A DNA stretch of 64,000 nucleotides from Allobosea sp. Tri-44 (GTDB taxonomy: Bacteria; Pseudomonadota; Alphaproteobacteria; Rhizobiales; Beijerinckiaceae). The translations under genes and the position numbers were made by a program. Below the pieces are notes generated by a model, which was given only the letters and a program-made list of their open reading frames with translations, made no database searches and had not been told where the DNA came from. Below, one piece after another: positions 42,640 to 50,305 of the stretch. Numbering within the stretch: the stretch's first letter is position 1; the number at the start of each line of letters is the position of its first letter. Location of the stretch: NCBI RefSeq assembly GCF_004123845.1, contig NZ_NBDP01000053.1, positions 310,001-374,000 on the forward strand, read 5' to 3'.

Positions 42640-43620
42640 ATGCAGAAGCGTCAGCCGGCCGTGAGCCGGCGGTTCGTCCTGTCCGGCATGGCGGCCACGT
42701 TGGCCTGCCCGGCGCTGGCGCAATCCTACCCGGCCAAGCCCGTCACCCTGATCGTCACCTTCGCGGCCGGCGGCGGCGTCGATGTCACGGCGCGCCTGAT
42801 CGCGGAGTCGCTGAGCCAGATCCTCGGCCAGCGCGTCATCATCGACAATCGCGGCGGCGGCGCGACGATGACGGGCACGCAAGCCGTGACCAAGGCCGAT
42901 CCGGACGGCTACACGCTGCTGGCCGCGCCGACGACGATGGTGATCAACCCGGCGCTGCGGGCCAGCATGCCGTTCGACTGGCGCAGCGATCTCATCCCGA
43001 TCGGGCTGATGGCGAAGCTGCCCTTCGTGGTCGTGACCCGGCCGGATTCGCCGGTGAACACGATGAAAGACCTGGAGGCGCTGGCGAAGAAGCGGCCCGA
43101 GCCTGTCCTGTTCGCCTCGGGCGGCACCGGGACCGTCGCCCATCTCGCCGGCGAGCTCTTTGCCATGCGCACCGGCAGCAAGATGCAGCACGTGCCCTAT
43201 CGGGGCGAGGGACCGTCGCTCGCCGATGTCGCGGGCGGAGCGCTCGACGTTACTTTCGCGACGCTGGCAGCGGTCGCGGGACAGGTCGAGGGTGGCTCGC
43301 TCAAGGCGCTCGGCGTTACCACCAGTGAGCGCGCGGGATTGCTGTCGAAGGTGCCGACCGTCGCCGAGCAGGGCTATGCCGATTTCGACGTCTCGGCCTG
43401 GGTCGGCCTGATGGCGCCGAAGGGCACGCCGCCTGCGGTGACGGAGAAATTGCGAACCGCGCTGGCGACGGCGCTGGGCGACGCCGAATTGCAGCGCAAG
43501 CTCGCGGCCAGCGGCTCGATCCCTGCGGCTGTCGGCTTCGACTTCGACGGCTTCCTCAAGCGCGAAAGCGAGATCTGGAGCAAGGTCGTCAAGGACGCCG
43601 GCGTCAAGGTCGATCCGTAG
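42640..43620 (+). CDS. Bug/TctC-family periplasmic solute-binding protein
   Basis: The 326-residue secreted protein has a twin-arginine-like signal (SRRFVLSGMAATLACPALA) and the Bug start YPAKPVTLIVTFAAGGGVDVTARLIAESLSQ, then IIDNRGGGATMTGTQAV. The ATG at 42640 follows GGGAGG; an in-frame ATG at 42607 is less likely. It is followed by an alcohol dehydrogenase gene 10 bp downstream and has no tctAB partner beside it. Confidence 0.9.
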   Translation: MQKRQPAVSRRFVLSGMAATLACPALAQSYPAKPVTLIVTFAAGGGVDVTARLIAESLSQILGQRVIIDNRGGGATMTGTQAVTKADPDGYTLLAAPTTMVINPALRASMPFDWRSDLIPIGLMAKLPFVVVTRPDSPVNTMKDLEALAKKRPEPVLFASGGTGTVAHLAGELFAMRTGSKMQHVPYRGEGPSLADVAGGALDVTFATLAAVAGQVEGGSLKALGVTTSERAGLLSKVPTVAEQGYADFDVSAWVGLMAPKGTPPAVTEKLRTALATALGDAELQRKLAASGSIPAAVGFDFDGFLKRESEIWSKVVKDAGVKVDP

Positions 43621-43630
43621 GGCTGTTGGA

Positions 43631-44635
43631 ATGCTCGCCATCCGCAAGGCCGCGCCGGAGCCGGGGCTCGTCTGCCGCAAGGTCGAGGCGCCCGCTCTCG
43701 GTCGCGACGACGAGGTGCTGGTCCGTGTCGAATCCGCTGGCATCTGCGGTACCGATCTTCACATAGCCGACTGGACGCCAGGCTATGAGGCGATGGCGAG
43801 CGCGATGCCGGTCACGCTCGGTCATGAGTTCGCTGGGCTGATCGAGCGCGGTCCTTCCGAGTGGATCGGGCGGCGCGTGGTGGTCAGGCCTTCGGTAACC
43901 TGTGGGCACTGCGAAGGTTGCCGGCAGCGCGGCGAGGATGGCTGCACGGCGCGCACTGGCATCGGCATCCGGCGCGATGGCGGCTTCGCCAAGCTGGCCC
44001 ACGTGCCTGCGCGCAATTGCGTTGCCGTGCCCGACGGGCTCGATCCGGAACTCGCGGCCTTGACCGAGCCGCTGACCGTCGCGGCGCAAGGGGTGGCGCG
44101 CGCCGGTGCGGTCGCGGGCAAGCGCGTGCTTGTGCTCGGGCCGGGGCCGATCGGGCTTGGCGTGGCGCTTTTCGCTGAGCGGGCCGGAGCGGCCGCGTTG
44201 ACGATCGCCGGGCGCGACGATGCGGCGAGGCTGGCTTGCGCCCGTGCGCTCGGCTTCGCCGATACCAGGGACGCGCTCGCTGATGACGAGCCGCTGGCGC
44301 CCACCGGCTTCGACGTGATCTTCGAGGCGACCGGCGTGCCGGAGGTTGCCAGCGCGGCGCAGCGCCTGCTCGCTCCCGGCGGCGTCCTCGTGATCTGCGG
44401 TATCCATGCCCGGCCGGCCAGCTTTGATCTCACCGCAATGGTGCGGCTGGAGCAGAGCGTCGTCGGATCGTACCGCGCTCCGGTGGCGCGCTGGAGCGAG
44501 GTGCTCGCGGCGATCGCCGATGAGCCCGAGCGCTTTCGCAGGCTGATCAGCCATCGCTTGCCGCTGGGCGAGGCGCTCGATGGTTTCGCGCTGATGCGCA
44601 GCCGCGCCGCGATCAAGGTCATGCTGCAGCCATGA
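43631..44635 (+). CDS. Zinc-dependent alcohol dehydrogenase (MDR, sorbitol/threonine dehydrogenase-like)
   Basis: The 334-residue medium-chain dehydrogenase has the catalytic-zinc region ICGTDLHIADW and LGHEFAG, the structural-zinc cysteines in TCGHCEGCRQRGEDGC and a Rossmann segment VLVLGPGPIGLGVALFAERAG. It oxidises a secondary alcohol or polyol with NAD(P). It is sandwiched between a Bug binding protein and a DABB-like protein whose start overlaps its stop. The substrate may be the acid bound by the Bug protein, a hydroxy acid for example. Confidence 0.88.
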   Translation: MLAIRKAAPEPGLVCRKVEAPALGRDDEVLVRVESAGICGTDLHIADWTPGYEAMASAMPVTLGHEFAGLIERGPSEWIGRRVVVRPSVTCGHCEGCRQRGEDGCTARTGIGIRRDGGFAKLAHVPARNCVAVPDGLDPELAALTEPLTVAAQGVARAGAVAGKRVLVLGPGPIGLGVALFAERAGAAALTIAGRDDAARLACARALGFADTRDALADDEPLAPTGFDVIFEATGVPEVASAAQRLLAPGGVLVICGIHARPASFDLTAMVRLEQSVVGSYRAPVARWSEVLAAIADEPERFRRLISHRLPLGEALDGFALMRSRAAIKVMLQP

Positions 44636-45261
44636 CATCCACCGCTTCAGGGAGCAGCGCTTTCCTCGTCTTCGCCAATGATGTCGATCCGGCGCAGCGC
44701 GAGGCTTATGAACGTTGGCATGGCGGCCATCATGTTCCGCAGCGGCTGACGGTGCCGGGCATCCTGCGCGCCACGCGCTATCGGGTGAGCGGTGGCACAC
44801 CGGAATACCTGACGGTCTATGATCTCGCCGATCTAGCCGTGCTCGATTCACCGGCCTATCGCTTGCTCGCCGAGCAGCCCGATGCGGTGACGCAGGCGAT
44901 GCGCCCTTATCTGCGCAATCCGCTTAGGCTCGCCTGCCGCGCTCTGGTCGGCGCCGACTATCGGCACGGCGGGATTCTCATCATGCTCCGCATGGCCGAT
45001 GAGAGCGCCATGCGAATAGGCGAATGGCTGGCGGCCGAGAAAACCGCGACGGTCAGGCTCGGCCGGACCGCGCCCGAGGCCGGCGGGCATCCGATCATGG
45101 GGCAGAAGAGCGTGCCGCAGGAGGCTGTGGCGCTCGTCTTCGCCGCTTCTCTCGAGACAGCGCGGGCGACGGCCGAGGTCATGCGGGATGCGGTGCAGGC
45201 GGAGCTCCTGTCGGCTCCCGGCTCGGGCCTGATCTACGAGCGGATCGAGAGCTTTCCCTGA
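44632..45261 (+). CDS. DABB/EthD-like ferredoxin-fold protein of unknown function
   Basis: The 209-residue protein contains two apparent alpha-beta barrel repeats. The first begins FLVFANDVDPAQREAYERWHGGHHVPQRL, a motif shared with small proteins annotated EthD-like or DUF4286-like. The second half starts near GGILIMLRMADE. The ATG overlaps the alcohol dehydrogenase stop. Such proteins often assist degradation enzymes, but no activity can be assigned. Confidence 0.65.
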   Translation: MTSTASGSSAFLVFANDVDPAQREAYERWHGGHHVPQRLTVPGILRATRYRVSGGTPEYLTVYDLADLAVLDSPAYRLLAEQPDAVTQAMRPYLRNPLRLACRALVGADYRHGGILIMLRMADESAMRIGEWLAAEKTATVRLGRTAPEAGGHPIMGQKSVPQEAVALVFAASLETARATAEVMRDAVQAELLSAPGSGLIYERIESFP

Positions 45262-45465
45262 GCCGGTCGCCCGGCTCCAGTTGCGGAGTGGCCACTCCAA
45301 CCGGCTCATGCCTTGGCACGCCATCTAGGTTTCTTGAGCACCATGATGATCGGTACGGGCGATCTGGCCATCCTCCGAAGACAACTTCAGTCGCGGAAGG
45401 AAGGCTCAAGCGACTGAGCCAAAACGGCAGGCGAAACTGTGCGATGACGGGCTTGGACGGGCGAG

Positions 45466-45693
45466 CTAACTGCCCTCGAGCTTCAAGGTGGCGACATAAA
45501 TCTGCGCCCCGTTCGAATTCCGGACTGTTACCGAAAGCGCCAGGAAGTTGCCATTCGGCAGCTTCTCCCGGTTCATCACAGCCAGAAGTTCCTTCGCGGC
45601 GTCCTTGGCGCTCTGATCATCGGGCAGATCGACGCCGTCATCGTCCAGGTCGGACTTGTCGCCGTCGTGCGTATGGAAAAAATATCGTGCCAT
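45466..45693 (-). CDS. DUF6894-like small protein
   Basis: The 75-residue acidic protein starts MARYFFHTHDGDKSDLDDDGVDLPD, the recurrent N-terminus of a small family abundant in Hyphomicrobiales and often found near stress genes. It ends in a beta-rich segment (IYVATLKLEGS). An upstream in-frame ATG at 45714 adds seven residues. Upstream on its strand GGAAC is followed 16 bases later by CATT, a weak match to an EcfG promoter. Confidence 0.7.
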   Translation of the reverse strand: MARYFFHTHDGDKSDLDDDGVDLPDDQSAKDAAKELLAVMNREKLPNGNFLALSVTVRNSNGAQIYVATLKLEGS

Positions 45694-45738
45694 CCTTGCA
45701 GAATGCGGCAACACCTATCCTGTTCCGGATCAGGAAAA

Positions 45739-46464
45739 TCATTTTCGTAGATGGAGATAGCGCGGGTCGAACTCGCCGAGCTCGCAAAGTCCGTCCCAGT
45801 CCATCACGGTGACGCGGTTGGCACGAATCCGGACAAGCTTCGCCTGGCGCAACTCACGCAGCTTCTTGTTGGTATGAACGGTCGACAACCCGAGTGCATC
45901 GGCGATTTCCGGCTGGGTCATCGGGAGATCGCAAGTCACGCCGTCGGACAGTCCGATGGCCTTCATCTTCGTAACGAACTCACATAGGAAATGAGCGATG
46001 CGGCTTGTGGCAGAGCGCCGCCCGATACCGACCATCCACTCACGAAATATCGCCGCGTCGATCAATGCCTCGCGCCAGAATGCCTCCGAAACGCGGTAAG
46101 ACGCGCGGGTGACGTTGCGGACAGCCTCGTGCGGGATGAATCCGACGGTAGCCGCGGTCAAGGTGCCGAGGCTGTGATCCATCTCTTCGATATGAAGCGA
46201 ATGCAGATCCGGGATATCGCCGGGAATGTGCAATGACAGTATCTGCCGCTCGCCGTTGGCAACTAATTTATAGCGGCATACGAGCCCTTCGATGACCAAA
46301 CAGCATTGCTTGGTCCGCTCGCCCTCACTGACTATGTCACGATAGGCCTCGAACCGGCGGACGCTGAGAGGCAGGCCAAGCAATAGCCTGCGTTCTTCTT
46401 CCGAAAGAGGAGTGACGGTTTCAAGCTTTAGAACGAGCCCTTCAAGATGCTCTTGTGTTGCCAT
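45739..46464 (-). CDS. Crp/Fnr-family transcriptional regulator
   Basis: The 241-residue protein has an N-terminal cyclic-nucleotide-binding-like domain (FEAYRDIVSEGERTKQCCLVIEGLVCRYK, LSLHIPGDIPDLHSL) and a C-terminal HTH_Crp (LPMTQPEIADALGLSTVHTNKKLRELRQAKLV). No FNR iron-sulfur cysteine cluster is present; the QCCLV cysteines lie in the beta-roll. The ATG at 46464 gives normal family length; an in-frame ATG at 46482 would add six residues. Similar Crp-like proteins are common near stress genes in rhizobia. Confidence 0.87.
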   Translation of the reverse strand: MATQEHLEGLVLKLETVTPLSEEERRLLLGLPLSVRRFEAYRDIVSEGERTKQCCLVIEGLVCRYKLVANGERQILSLHIPGDIPDLHSLHIEEMDHSLGTLTAATVGFIPHEAVRNVTRASYRVSEAFWREALIDAAIFREWMVGIGRRSATSRIAHFLCEFVTKMKAIGLSDGVTCDLPMTQPEIADALGLSTVHTNKKLRELRQAKLVRIRANRVTVMDWDGLCELGEFDPRYLHLRK

Positions 46465-46568
46465 CCCGCGCGCGAGCTCCATCAAATTCCTGTTCGGATC
46501 GCTGCGTCCGCTGTCCTCAGACGTAATGACTGGCGCCCGACACCGCCGCGAGGGCAACGACGCCATCT

Positions 46569-46847
46569 TCACAGATGAGTTGCGCCCGCCCGCTCGGGAT
46601 TGCGACATCCACCGTCGACATATCGCAGAGAGCGAAGACTTGGCGCAATCGTCGTGGCCGCTAAGAAGTCGATAGATGGAGGGCAAACCGCCCATCGGCG
46701 CCTTCTACCGATCCTGCGAGGCTCCGGGCTAACCGGGTCCGCTGACGACATCGCGCCGAGCGCTTCGATCGCATGGCGGACAGAGACAAGCAGTGCGTCG
46801 TAGCACACGCGCAATTCGGCGATGAGGGCAGGGGACCAATCGTTCAT
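46569..46847 (-). CDS. Doubtful short hypothetical protein
   Basis: A 92-codon frame begins MNDWSPALIAELRVCYDALL, which loosely resembles the helical start of small GcrA-like HTH proteins, but the remainder is Arg/Pro-rich without domain character. No ribosome site is visible before the ATG. It may be a remnant of a small regulatory gene, or simply a chance frame. Confidence 0.22.
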   Translation of the reverse strand: MNDWSPALIAELRVCYDALLVSVRHAIEALGAMSSADPVSPEPRRIGRRRRWAVCPPSIDFLAATTIAPSLRSLRYVDGGCRNPERAGATHL

Positions 46848-46947
46848 TTTGGAGAATAGTGAGCAAACGAGCCGCCGACGCGATGTCTTTTGATAAGCAG
46901 GCGCGCGGCTCAGAAAATGCCTCGCTCACAATATCCGTCCGGCGCGG

Positions 46948-46972
46948 GGAACCGCGTCAGGGTTCCCTCGTT
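46948..46972 (+). promoter_or_regulatory. EcfG-type general-stress promoter before the DUF892 gene
   Basis: GGAAC (46948-46952) and CGTT (46969-46972) are separated by 16 bases, matching the alphaproteobacterial EcfG consensus GGAAC-N16/17-CGTT. The -10 element is 33 bp before the DUF892 start. Confidence 0.65.
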
Positions 46973-47005
46973 CCATGTCCGGTCCATCCATCGAGGGAGT
47001 GCGTC

Positions 47006-47512
47006 ATGGCCAGCGAACCGAAAACTCTGAACGACCTGTTCTTGGATACGCTCAAGGACATCTACTATGCCGAGAAGCAGATCCTGAAGGCGCTGCCGAA
47101 AATGGCGAAGGCGGCGACGTCGCCCGAGCTCAAGCAGGCCTTCGAGAAGCATCGGGACGAGACCGAAACCCATGTCGAACGCCTGGGCGACGTGTTCGAG
47201 ATCATCGGCAAGGCACCGCGCGGCAAGACCTGCGACGCCATCCTCGGCATTATCGAAGAGGGCAAATCGATCATGGAGGAATTCGAGGGCAGCCCGGCTC
47301 TCGATGCCGGCCTCCTGGCAGCTGCCCAAGCCGTCGAGCACTACGAGATTTCGCGCTATGGTACGCTCAAGGCCTGGGCTCAGCAGCTCGGTCTCGGCAA
47401 GGCCGCGAAGCTTCTCGACCTGACGCTCACCGAGGAGCTGAACACCGACCAGGCGCTCTCCCAGCTCGGCGAAAGCAAGGTCAACAAGCAAGCCCAGCCC
47501 AAGGCGGCCTGA
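47006..47512 (+). CDS. DUF892 (YciE/YciF-type) ferritin-like stress protein
   Basis: The 168-residue four-helix protein begins TLNDLFLDTLKDIYYAEKQILKALPKMAKAA, the DUF892 hallmark, with carboxylate/histidine pairs (EKHRDETETHVERL and AVEHYEISRYGTLK) suggesting a diiron site. GAGGGAG precedes the ATG. YciF-like proteins are general-stress proteins. An EcfG-type promoter lies upstream and a strong hairpin lies downstream, so it is probably a single-gene stress transcript. Confidence 0.9.
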   Translation: MASEPKTLNDLFLDTLKDIYYAEKQILKALPKMAKAATSPELKQAFEKHRDETETHVERLGDVFEIIGKAPRGKTCDAILGIIEEGKSIMEEFEGSPALDAGLLAAAQAVEHYEISRYGTLKAWAQQLGLGKAAKLLDLTLTEELNTDQALSQLGESKVNKQAQPKAA

Positions 47513-47518
47513 TCTCCC

Positions 47519-47542
47519 GCGGCTCCGGTTCGCCGGAGCCGC
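47519..47542 (+). terminator. Intrinsic terminator with UUCG tetraloop after the DUF892 gene
   Basis: Perfect 10-bp GC-rich arms (GCGGCTCCGG and CCGGAGCCGC) enclose a TTCG loop, followed by CTTT. It lies 7 bp past the stop codon. Confidence 0.75.
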
Positions 47543-47561
47543 CTTTCACTATGGGATCGCC

Positions 47562-47990
47562 ATGCCAGACAAGTCCGATCCGATTTCCGACATCGTCCGC
47601 TCGTCCTTCTTCACCAGGCTTTCGCAGGCAGTTGCCCGTTACGCCGGCAAGCCCGCCGCATCCTTCGTCGCCCTGTCGGTCGTTATCGTCTGGGCGCTGT
47701 CTGGCCCGATCTTCAGCTTCAACGACACTTGGCAGCTGGTGATCAACACCTCGACGACGATCATCACCTTCCTGATGGTCTTCGTGATCCAGAACAGCCA
47801 GAACCGTGACACGGCGGCGATGCAGATCAAGCTCGACGAGCTTCTATCCAAGGTCGAGGGCGCGCGGGAAGAGTTGATGGACATCGAGGAACTCGACGAA
47901 GAGAAGCTCGCGACGATCCGCGATGACTATGAAAAGCGAGCCGCTCGGGCGCGGCGCCAGCCAAACTGCAGCGTACCGGGCCTAACGTAA
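47562..47990 (+). CDS. Low-affinity iron permease family protein (Fe_permease-like)
   Basis: The 142-residue membrane protein has two hydrophobic segments (SFVALSVVIVWALSGPIF and NTSTTIITFLMVFVIQNSQNRDTAAMQIKLDEL). The QNSQNRDxxAxQxKLDEL motif identifies the family. The C-terminus is an acidic-to-basic coiled stretch. The family name derives from a yeast transporter; bacterial function is not established. It follows the terminator of the DUF892 gene. Confidence 0.88.
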   Translation: MPDKSDPISDIVRSSFFTRLSQAVARYAGKPAASFVALSVVIVWALSGPIFSFNDTWQLVINTSTTIITFLMVFVIQNSQNRDTAAMQIKLDELLSKVEGAREELMDIEELDEEKLATIRDDYEKRAARARRQPNCSVPGLT

Positions 47991-48048
47991 ACGGGCCAGG
48001 TTGCGCGCGGGAAGCGCGCAGATCCTGACACCGCCAAGGATCAGGACG

Positions 48049-48639
48049 ATGAAAGAGTTGGTGCATTCATGGCGCTCCCGTTCGGTCGAAGCCTTGCCCG
48101 GTTCCGATTTGCCCGAGCTCCAGGATCTCGCTCAACGTCTCGTTACGGAGCTAGGCCATGCCGGGCTCATGGTTGCAGTCGCTGAATCCTGCAGCGCGGG
48201 GGCGCTCGCCAACTGCCTGTCGAAGGCGGAAGGAGCCGGAGACGTTCTCATTGGCGGCCTCGTGACTTATATGGCGATTGCAAAGACCGGGCTCCTGAGT
48301 GTCCCTGCCGATCTCATAGAGAGCCACTCCGCGGTTTCACGACCGGTTGTGCGCGCGATGGCGAGCGGCGTCCTTGCGAGCACCCCTGCCGATCTTGCGC
48401 TGGCTCTTACCGGTGTGACCGGTCCGGTCGCCGACGAGCGTGGCAATCCGCGAGGACGCGTCTACATCGCCGCAGTTATGAAGGGGGGCGTCGGCATCGA
48501 TTGCCATTGCGAATTTGGCGCCTTTCCGCCGGCCGTTCTGCTCGACGCCGCGCTACGTACGGCGCTTGCGCTCGGCACAGATCTCCTGAAACAGCACAGC
48601 GGCGGAAATCCCGTCGTCGTGAGGAAACTCGCTTCGTAG
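48049..48639 (+). CDS. pncC: CinA C-terminal domain protein (nicotinamide-nucleotide amidohydrolase, PncC-like)
   Basis: The 196-residue protein consists of a 35-residue leader plus the CinA C-terminal domain: VAVAESCSAGALANCLSKAEGAGDVLIGGLVTYMAIAKTGLL and LALTGVTGPVADERGNPRGRVYIA. This domain deamidates NMN to nicotinate mononucleotide. The common AESCTGG reads AESCSAG. It lacks the N-terminal MoaB-like domain of full CinA. It is 58 bp after the iron-permease gene and may share its transcript. Confidence 0.82.
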   Translation: MKELVHSWRSRSVEALPGSDLPELQDLAQRLVTELGHAGLMVAVAESCSAGALANCLSKAEGAGDVLIGGLVTYMAIAKTGLLSVPADLIESHSAVSRPVVRAMASGVLASTPADLALALTGVTGPVADERGNPRGRVYIAAVMKGGVGIDCHCEFGAFPPAVLLDAALRTALALGTDLLKQHSGGNPVVVRKLAS

Positions 48640-48661
48640 ATCGTAGCTGCGATCGCAAGCC

Positions 48662-48961
48662 CTACCGTGCTTCCGGATCAATCGATCTCGCTACCGCGTC
48701 CTTCTTGTTCTGCGGAAGCAGCGTCATGAAAAGAATGAACGCCGAGAGCAGGAAGCACACGCTGTTCGTGACGATGAGCGGCCACTCGCCCAATCCCCAG
48801 CCATAGACTGTCCAAAGCCCGAAGCCTGAGACCGTCAGGCTGTACATGACGGGCGAGATCGAGCTGGTATCGCGACTTTTGACGATGCGCCACGCCTGCG
48901 GAACGAAGCTGATCATCGAGCAGGCTGCGGCCAATGTTCCTGCGAGGGCGATCCAGTTCAC
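48662..48961 (-). CDS. SemiSWEET-type PQ-loop transporter
   Basis: The 99-residue membrane protein has three hydrophobic helices and the PQ motif in ISFVPQAWRIVKSRDTSSISPVMY. The start is GTG after GGAGG. SemiSWEETs work as dimers moving sugars or small solutes across the inner membrane. Convergent with the CinA-like gene. Substrate unknown. Confidence 0.85.
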   Translation of the reverse strand: MNWIALAGTLAAACSMISFVPQAWRIVKSRDTSSISPVMYSLTVSGFGLWTVYGWGLGEWPLIVTNSVCFLLSAFILFMTLLPQNKKDAVARSIDPEAR

Positions 48962-49174
48962 AGAAAACCTCCGAACCCGGTCCAGTGGCGACCGAGGTTC
49001 CTGCCTCGCGCCAACTCAGCGTCACGCTAGCCGTCTTGTCGGCGTGGTGGCTCGGATCGCAGCGCGGAAATTGCGTGAGCTTGGGATATCCTTGCCGCCA
49101 TCGCCCAAAGGCCGCCGCGAGCGGCGCCAAAAGCCCCGCCGACGATGCCGGCGGGGCAGGGTTTATCCCGCGAA

Positions 49175-49708
49175 CTAGAGTGGGCCGGAGCGATAGGGCG
49201 CGCCGTGTTCGTCGAAACGGCTCCAGCCGCTTTCACGGTATTCGGTCAGGCGGGTGTCGCGGTCGATGGGGGTGGCACCATCCATGATGGCCTCGGCTGC
49301 CGGCGCCTGATCTTCGGACACCTTGAGCGATACCACCGTACCACCGCGCCGGACGCTTTCGGCGTAGTAGTGGGCGTTCTCTTCGTCCTCGCCGGCGCTG
49401 GTCAGGGCGCCGACGATGCCGCCCGCCACACCGCCTGCCGCAGCGCCGGCAGCGGTCGACGCGAGCCAGCCCGCCGCGACGACCGGGCCGATTCCGGGGA
49501 TCGCCAGCATTCCGAGACCGGCGAGCAGCCCCGCAGCGCCGCCCATCGCTGCCCCGACGCCAGCACCTTCGCCGGCATTGCTGTCGTCGGCGTCCTCGTG
49601 CCGACCGACGAGACTGATATTCGCCGCGGGATAACCAGCGGCTTGCAGGGCCTCGACCACGCCACGGGCCGTCTCGTAGTCGTCATATGAGCGAGTGATC
49701 GTTTGCAT
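49175..49708 (-). CDS. General stress protein 17M-like protein with glycine-zipper region
   Basis: The 177-residue protein begins MQTITRSYDDYETARGVVEALQAAGYPAANISLVGR, a YflT/GSP17M-type alpha-beta domain. A long Gly/Ala-rich membrane-like segment follows (GVGAAMGGAAGLLAGLGM and GAAAGGVAGGIVGAL), then a second alpha-beta repeat (GGTVVSLKVSEDQA). Such proteins are induced by osmotic or oxidative stress. It follows a small secreted-protein gene by 26 bp, both downstream of an EcfG-type promoter. Confidence 0.8.
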   Translation of the reverse strand: MQTITRSYDDYETARGVVEALQAAGYPAANISLVGRHEDADDSNAGEGAGVGAAMGGAAGLLAGLGMLAIPGIGPVVAAGWLASTAAGAAAGGVAGGIVGALTSAGEDEENAHYYAESVRRGGTVVSLKVSEDQAPAAEAIMDGATPIDRDTRLTEYRESGWSRFDEHGAPYRSGPL

Positions 49709-49734
49709 GTTCGGTCTCCTGGCAGCTGAATTTG

Positions 49735-50034
49735 TCAGTTGCGGGTGATGTTGCCGCGGTAATCGAGCGAGACGTTCACCTGGGCTCCGGAATGCGTGGC
49801 CATGCCCTTCCAGACGCCGTTGTCGTCCTTCTTCAGCCCGCCGACATTTGTGTAGCCGCTCGCCTCGAGGCGGCTCTTCGCCTGACCTTCGGTGAAGCTG
49901 TTGGCACCCGGCAGCGGCGCATTGGCATCTGCCGGCGCAGTCGGTGACGGCGTTGGTGAAGTCGTCGAAGTCTGTGCCACGGCGCCGCCCGAAATCAGCG
50001 CGCAGAACAGCGACGTGAAAATCACGTTTCGCAT
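49735..50034 (-). CDS. Small secreted protein, PepSY/BON-like stress type
   Basis: The 99-residue protein has a signal peptide (MRNVIFTSLFCALISGGAVAQ), a Pro/Thr/Ser/Ala linker, then a short domain NSFTEGQAKSRLEASGYTNVGGLKKDDNGVWKGMA resembling PepSY-like periplasmic modules. AAGGAG precedes the ATG. Its promoter at 50078-50103 matches EcfG. Function unknown. Confidence 0.75.
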   Translation of the reverse strand: MRNVIFTSLFCALISGGAVAQTSTTSPTPSPTAPADANAPLPGANSFTEGQAKSRLEASGYTNVGGLKKDDNGVWKGMATHSGAQVNVSLDYRGNITRN

Positions 50035-50077
50035 AGGTTTCTCCTTGCTTGTCAGTTAGTTAAGTCACTGCTCAGAG

Positions 50078-50103
50078 AAACGGCTGTTTCGAGAAGTGGT
50101 TCC
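50078..50103 (-). promoter_or_regulatory. EcfG-type general-stress promoter before the small secreted-protein operon
   Basis: Read leftward, GGAAC (50103-50099) is followed after 16 bases by CGTTT (50082-50078). The -10 element is 43 bp from the start codon. Same spacing as the promoter at 46948-46972. Confidence 0.65.
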
Positions 50104-50305
50104 ATCGATCAAAAAAAGTCCCACTGACGGATGCCGGCGGGGACAGGTCGTCTCGAAGGGTGCGATGAGGCGAGCAGCCCGGAGGCCAGGAAGATGGGCA
50201 GGGCCAGCGCGACACCGCGCTCGTCCCTCCACATCTCGCAGAGGGGAACAAGCGGCGCAGTCCGCGGTCTAATAGCAATATCGCAGCGTAACCCGTGGGG
50301 CGCCC

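Larger units (their letters stand above)
46465..47005. other. Intergenic region with one doubtful short frame and an EcfG-type promoter
   Basis: These 541 bp lie between the divergent Crp/Fnr and DUF892 genes. They hold a stress-type promoter at 46948-46972 for the rightward gene and a short leftward frame at 46569-46847. Nothing else is evident. Confidence 0.55.

Noticed and set aside
50240..50270. GGAAC upstream of the L,D-transpeptidase as an EcfG promoter
   Set aside because: No CGTT follows at 16-17 bases, only GGTC/GTCT, so the match is half a promoter.
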